Shown here one piece after another: positions 61,327 through 64,000 of a stretch of DNA of 64,000 bases. The first letter of the stretch is position 1; every line of letters starts with the position of its first letter. Source of the DNA: Bacteroidales bacterium (lineage in GTDB: Bacteria; Bacteroidota; Bacteroidia; Bacteroidales; VadinHA17). Where the stretch lies: NCBI GenBank assembly GCA_029210565.1, contig JARGFQ010000001.1:312656-376655 (forward strand). The letters run 5' to 3'. Under the pieces are notes generated by a model that worked only from the letters and a program-made list of their open reading frames with translations, was not told where the DNA came from and did no database searches. The position numbers were made by a program, and so were the translations under genes.

Positions 61327-62211
61327 TCACTCTTCGGTTTCTTCCTCCTGCTGCTGCTTATTTATCTCATCTATCAGGGGTCTGGCCTTCTCCATATCCT
61401 CCTCAAAGATATAGAGATCGATTACTGCAGGTGCGGCGCCAAGATATCCCAGGCCTGAGTCATTTTTGATCAGCGATTTGACCCCGGTTTCCTCAAGCCT
61501 CTTCATAAGAAGCAGGGCCGTGGGTTCGGGGCCTGTAAACACCTTTACAAGATTTTCTTCTCTTTCCATTTTATTGGTTTTTATTGGTTTATCAGGATAA
61601 ATGGTTCCTCCTTTGGTGAGCCATGAGATGCCGAAAGCAATGAGAGTAACTGTCTCAGCAAAGAGAACGAATCTCGTGTCGGAATTTTTTCCGTCGAAAA
61701 AGAGGAGGAAAACCTCAATGGCAGTCAGGGCGGTGAGCATCACGATGCCACATACCCTGTAAACCAGGTTCCTCTTCTTCTTCATAGCGGTCGGGTAATT
61801 CTCGCCGCGGGTAAAGAGGAAGATGGAAATTAGAGCCAGTGTTACCAGGAAGCAGGCAGCGCTGTAAAAATGAACCTGTGCTACCCAGTCCCACGAACCC
61901 TCCTCCACAGTCGGGAAGAAGGCCACCCCCAGTGCAAAGAAGCCTGCCAGGTTCGCGGAGATGTTATCCCACCTGTCATAGCCCCTGTAAAAGAACAGGA
62001 AGAGGGCGATTGCACATATGGCCCCCACGAACAGATCACGCATGCCGGTGTGGTAATAGACGCTCATGTTTGTGAGCAGCCTGTCGCCACCGAAAATGAT
62101 CTGGTGACCGAGCACCAGCACGAAGGGAAGCAGGATGCCAATCCACCCCACTGCCTTGCGGAGGGAGAGGTATGAATGTATCTGAGGCGTATGGTCGGAC
62201 TTAATTGCCAT
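61327..62211 (-). CDS. DUF998-like membrane protein fused to DUF2007 domain
   Basis: About 294 residues from the ATG at 62211 (MAIKSDHTPQ); the longer frame to 62244 adds only a few polar residues. Six to seven membrane helices (about 20-215) with MSVYYHTGMRDLFVGAICAI resemble the DUF998/CREST-type family. The soluble C-terminus (about 220-294; VKVFTGPEPTALLLMKRLEE, PAVIDLYIFEEDMEKARPL) is a DUF2007 signal-transduction-like domain. The combination is unusual. Function unknown. Confidence 0.8.
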   Translation of the reverse strand: MAIKSDHTPQIHSYLSLRKAVGWIGILLPFVLVLGHQIIFGGDRLLTNMSVYYHTGMRDLFVGAICAIALFLFFYRGYDRWDNISANLAGFFALGVAFFPTVEEGSWDWVAQVHFYSAACFLVTLALISIFLFTRGENYPTAMKKKRNLVYRVCGIVMLTALTAIEVFLLFFDGKNSDTRFVLFAETVTLIAFGISWLTKGGTIYPDKPIKTNKMEREENLVKVFTGPEPTALLLMKRLEETGVKSLIKNDSGLGYLGAAPAVIDLYIFEEDMEKARPLIDEINKQQQEEETEE

Positions 62212-62310
62212 AAAATCAACAATCTCATGACAGGCTGATCGCATTCCCGGGAGAATAGGCGCCGGCCTGCTTTACACCGTTAAAATACTACAATTATCCC
62301 TTATGACAAA

Positions 62311-62336
62311 AATCCCGGGTCAGAGAACCCGGGATT
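62311..62336 (-). terminator. Rho-independent terminator after the acetyltransferase gene
   Basis: AATCCCGGGT (62311-62320) and ACCCGGGATT (62327-62336) form a perfect 10-bp stem with a 6-base loop. On the minus strand the stem is followed by TTTGTC, and with the stem's own TT this makes a T5 run. It lies 51 bases after the acetyltransferase stop. Confidence 0.8.
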
Positions 62337-62387
62337 CCAGTGTACAGGGTTATTATACATGTTAATCTTTTGAAATGCCGAGATCAC

Positions 62388-62948
62388 TTACTGCTTCAGG
62401 TCTCTGATTACCCTGCATGGATTACCGGCTGCAAAGACATCTGAAGGCACGTCTCTGGTGACAACACTTCCTGCCCCGATAACCGACCTGTCGCCGATGG
62501 TAACCCCGGGGCAGATCACTGCACTGCCGCCAATCCAGACATCGTCTCCTATGGTAACCGGCTTCGCATATTCCAGCCCTGCAGCCCTCTCCCTGTGATC
62601 CATTGTATGCGTGGCGGAATAAATCTGTACATTGGGTCCAAACAGAGTGCGACTGCCGATTGTGACCTGCGTCACATCCAGCACAACACAGTTAAAATTG
62701 AAAAATACATTATCCCCGGTTTTAATATTGTACCCGTAATCACAATAGAAAGGAGGTTGCAGCCATAAATTACTGCCAGCTGCGGGAAGTAACTCCTTTA
62801 AGATCCTCTTTCTCTCCTCTCTTTCATCCTCTCCGGTTTGATTGAGTTCCTTAAGGAGGAGCCTGGTCCTTAAACGTTCTACCGACAGTTCCCGGTCAGT
62901 TGCATCGTACAACTCTCCGGCAAGCATCTTCTCCTTTTCAGATTTCAT
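62388..62948 (-). CDS. Hexapeptide-repeat sugar O-acetyltransferase (Maa/LacA-like)
   Basis: 186 residues. An N-terminal Mac domain (MKSEKEKMLAGELYDATDREL) precedes a left-handed beta-helix with hexapeptide repeats (WIGGSAVICPGVTIGDRSVI) and the acetyl-CoA site. The catalytic His is in YSATHTMD. It transfers acetate from acetyl-CoA to maltose, galactoside or related sugars. A strong terminator follows. Confidence 0.94.
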   Translation of the reverse strand: MKSEKEKMLAGELYDATDRELSVERLRTRLLLKELNQTGEDEREERKRILKELLPAAGSNLWLQPPFYCDYGYNIKTGDNVFFNFNCVVLDVTQVTIGSRTLFGPNVQIYSATHTMDHRERAAGLEYAKPVTIGDDVWIGGSAVICPGVTIGDRSVIGAGSVVTRDVPSDVFAAGNPCRVIRDLKQ

Positions 62949-62985
62949 ATGTTATAATTGATGAACATAATTCTGTAAATAGTCA

Positions 62986-63819
62986 CTATTTCTGTCGCTG
63001 AAAGATATTAACATAATCTATATCATGGTATTGGGGAAAAACTGTGGTCGAATCGGGATTGCCGGGCCAGCGGCCGCCAACAGCTGTATTAAGTATCAGA
63101 TAATGAGGCGTATGTGGAATGCCGTTGACTGTGGAGTGGATGAGATGGTCGTCAATATACCACCTGATTGAGTCAGGTTCCCATTCCAGGGCGTACAGAT
63201 GAAACCCCGCAGAATAATCGGTGGAGCTGCGCCAGGTTCCGGAACTGGTTCTCTTCTGCCCGTCAAAGGTGTAATAGTGAAGGGTACCGTAGAGCACACC
63301 GGTCTCATGTCCCAGAAACTCCATGATATCTATCTCGCTGTACCATGGCCGTTCCTCAGGTATCATCGATTCTTTTCCGTTGGCTACCGCTTCAGCCATG
63401 ATGTACTCCATCTGCCAGTTGCGGTTCTGCGGATAGAGCCAGTGCGCGGGCCACATCCCCTGTCCGCCGGGAAGCCTGGCCCGGATCTCAAACCGGCCGT
63501 AAACAGGAGCACACTTGCCCCTGGTGTCCAACCTGCCGCTGGTGTAATCCTGCGAACCGTAATTTCTTTTGCTGCTTCGTATACGCAGAAGTCCGTCCTC
63601 AAGATATATTTCCTCCGGGATGTAATACTGCAACTCATTGTGCTTGCTGGTCTCCCTCATAAGCACATTCCACTTTGAAGTGTCAAGGCTGTTTCCATTG
63701 AACTCGTCAGACCATACCAGCTTCCATCCTTTCTCCTTTTCACCTTGAGCGAATGATGGCGACAGGGGGAGTGTGATAATTATGATCATCAACAGGGCCA
63801 GAGTGTTTTTCGTTTTCAT
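62986..63819 (-). CDS. Exported GH16 beta-glucanase
   Basis: 277 residues with signal peptide (about 1-25). WKLVWSDEFNGNSLDTSKW is the GH16 opening and SEIDIMEFLGHE holds the catalytic ExDxxE set. FHLYALEWEPDSIRWYIDD and the later VGGRWPGNPD support a GH16_3-type laminarinase/beta-1,3-glucanase. It is a single-domain enzyme without a binding module, probably periplasmic or secreted. The exact glucan cannot be told. Confidence 0.93.
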   Translation of the reverse strand: MKTKNTLALLMIIIITLPLSPSFAQGEKEKGWKLVWSDEFNGNSLDTSKWNVLMRETSKHNELQYYIPEEIYLEDGLLRIRSSKRNYGSQDYTSGRLDTRGKCAPVYGRFEIRARLPGGQGMWPAHWLYPQNRNWQMEYIMAEAVANGKESMIPEERPWYSEIDIMEFLGHETGVLYGTLHYYTFDGQKRTSSGTWRSSTDYSAGFHLYALEWEPDSIRWYIDDHLIHSTVNGIPHTPHYLILNTAVGGRWPGNPDSTTVFPQYHDIDYVNIFQRQK

Positions 63820-63842
63820 GTGAGTAGCTACTTTTGGTTGAA

Positions 63843-64000
63843 CTATATATTAAAATCGGCTATCCCCGCCTCATCGAAGCTACAGTTGAGCCATTCGCCG
63901 CTGATCTCAGCCCCGCACTTCCTGTAGAAGCTGATGGCAGGCTCATTCCAGTCGAGCACCTGCCACCTTACCCTCCTGCACTTCTCAGCCCTGGCAACCT
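63843..64000 (-). CDS. GNAT N-acetyltransferase, partial (N-terminus outside window)
   Basis: Only the last 52 codons lie in the window. The frame reads VRWQVLDWNEPAISFYRKC, the conserved end of a GNAT domain (motif B, acetyl-CoA pantetheine region), then NIC-terminal residues to a TAG at 63843. The family acetylates amines of amino acids, polyamines or antibiotics. The gene runs off the right edge. Confidence 0.85.
   Translation of the reverse strand, partial: VARAEKCRRVRWQVLDWNEPAISFYRKCGAEISGEWLNCSFDEAGIADFNI

Noticed and set aside
1..64000. tRNA or rRNA genes, insertion sequences, prophage
   Set aside because: Reading both strands I found no cloverleaf with conserved TTC loop, no rRNA blocks, and no transposase, integrase or phage structural protein.

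Overview
The window is a dense, mostly minus-strand stretch of a Bacteroidota chromosome, probably an environmental or gut Bacteroidales-type lineage of intermediate GC content. The evidence is the gene content (DUF3078, DUF4197, a TamB-like protein next to tsaD, a Bacteroidota-style TonB/ExbB/ExbD set, many short lipoprotein signals), several matches to the Bacteroidota -7 box TAnnTTTG, and start codons that lack purine-rich ribosome-binding sites. I see no rRNA, tRNA, prophage, insertion sequence or CRISPR array, and no SusC/SusD pair.

Layout. 1-5.6 kb: ClC channel, CBM9-like lipoprotein, glyA, a lone receiver protein and a TSUP transporter. 5.7-13.4 kb: cell-envelope block (TonB, ExbD, ExbB, a 1510-residue TamB-like protein) divergent from tsaD. 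13.4-20 kb: thioesterase, DnaJ-domain membrane protein, ZIP transporter, two MFS carriers (one of the nucleoside NupG type), upp and a DUF3078 protein. 20-22.7 kb: small envelope and coiled-coil proteins. 22.8-29.9 kb: a very tight seven-gene run that looks like amino-sugar salvage (PrsW-like protease, nagA, ROK kinase, MFS, SIS isomerase, an MtaA/UroD-like methyltransferase, patatin). 30-37.8 kb: GH38 mannosidase, two tandem S12 serine hydrolases and a cyanophycinase-like S51 peptidase. 38-42.2 kb: membrane protein, a steroid-5-alpha-reductase-family protein translationally coupled to an epimerase/3-beta-HSD-like SDR, and a second large SDR. 42.2-52.6 kb: M81 lipoprotein, ICMT-like protein, GH95, coiled-coil membrane protein, PD40 propeller, ABC-2 transporter, redoxin, NAGPA-type glycosidase. 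52.7-64 kb: secreted beta-helix protein, Na/Ca exchanger, a four-gene run of exported hydrolases (S12, S12, DmpA-type P1 peptidase, YtcJ-type amidohydrolase), a DUF2007 fusion, a hexapeptide acetyltransferase, GH16 and a partial GNAT.

How the genes fit together: the region is rich in exported hydrolases of sugars and of unusual peptides (S12, S51, M81, P1) and in carriers for the released monomers, but the enzymes are not arranged as a classical polysaccharide-utilisation locus. The most unusual non-coding signal is a candidate structured small RNA on the plus strand at about 37846-38010, ending in a perfect 12-bp terminator hairpin inside an all-minus-strand region. A second theme is short degenerate tandem repeats: 73 bp after the TSUP gene, 48 bp after the ZIP gene, 62-63 bp after the cyanophycinase gene, and in-frame minisatellites inside GH38 and one S12 gene.
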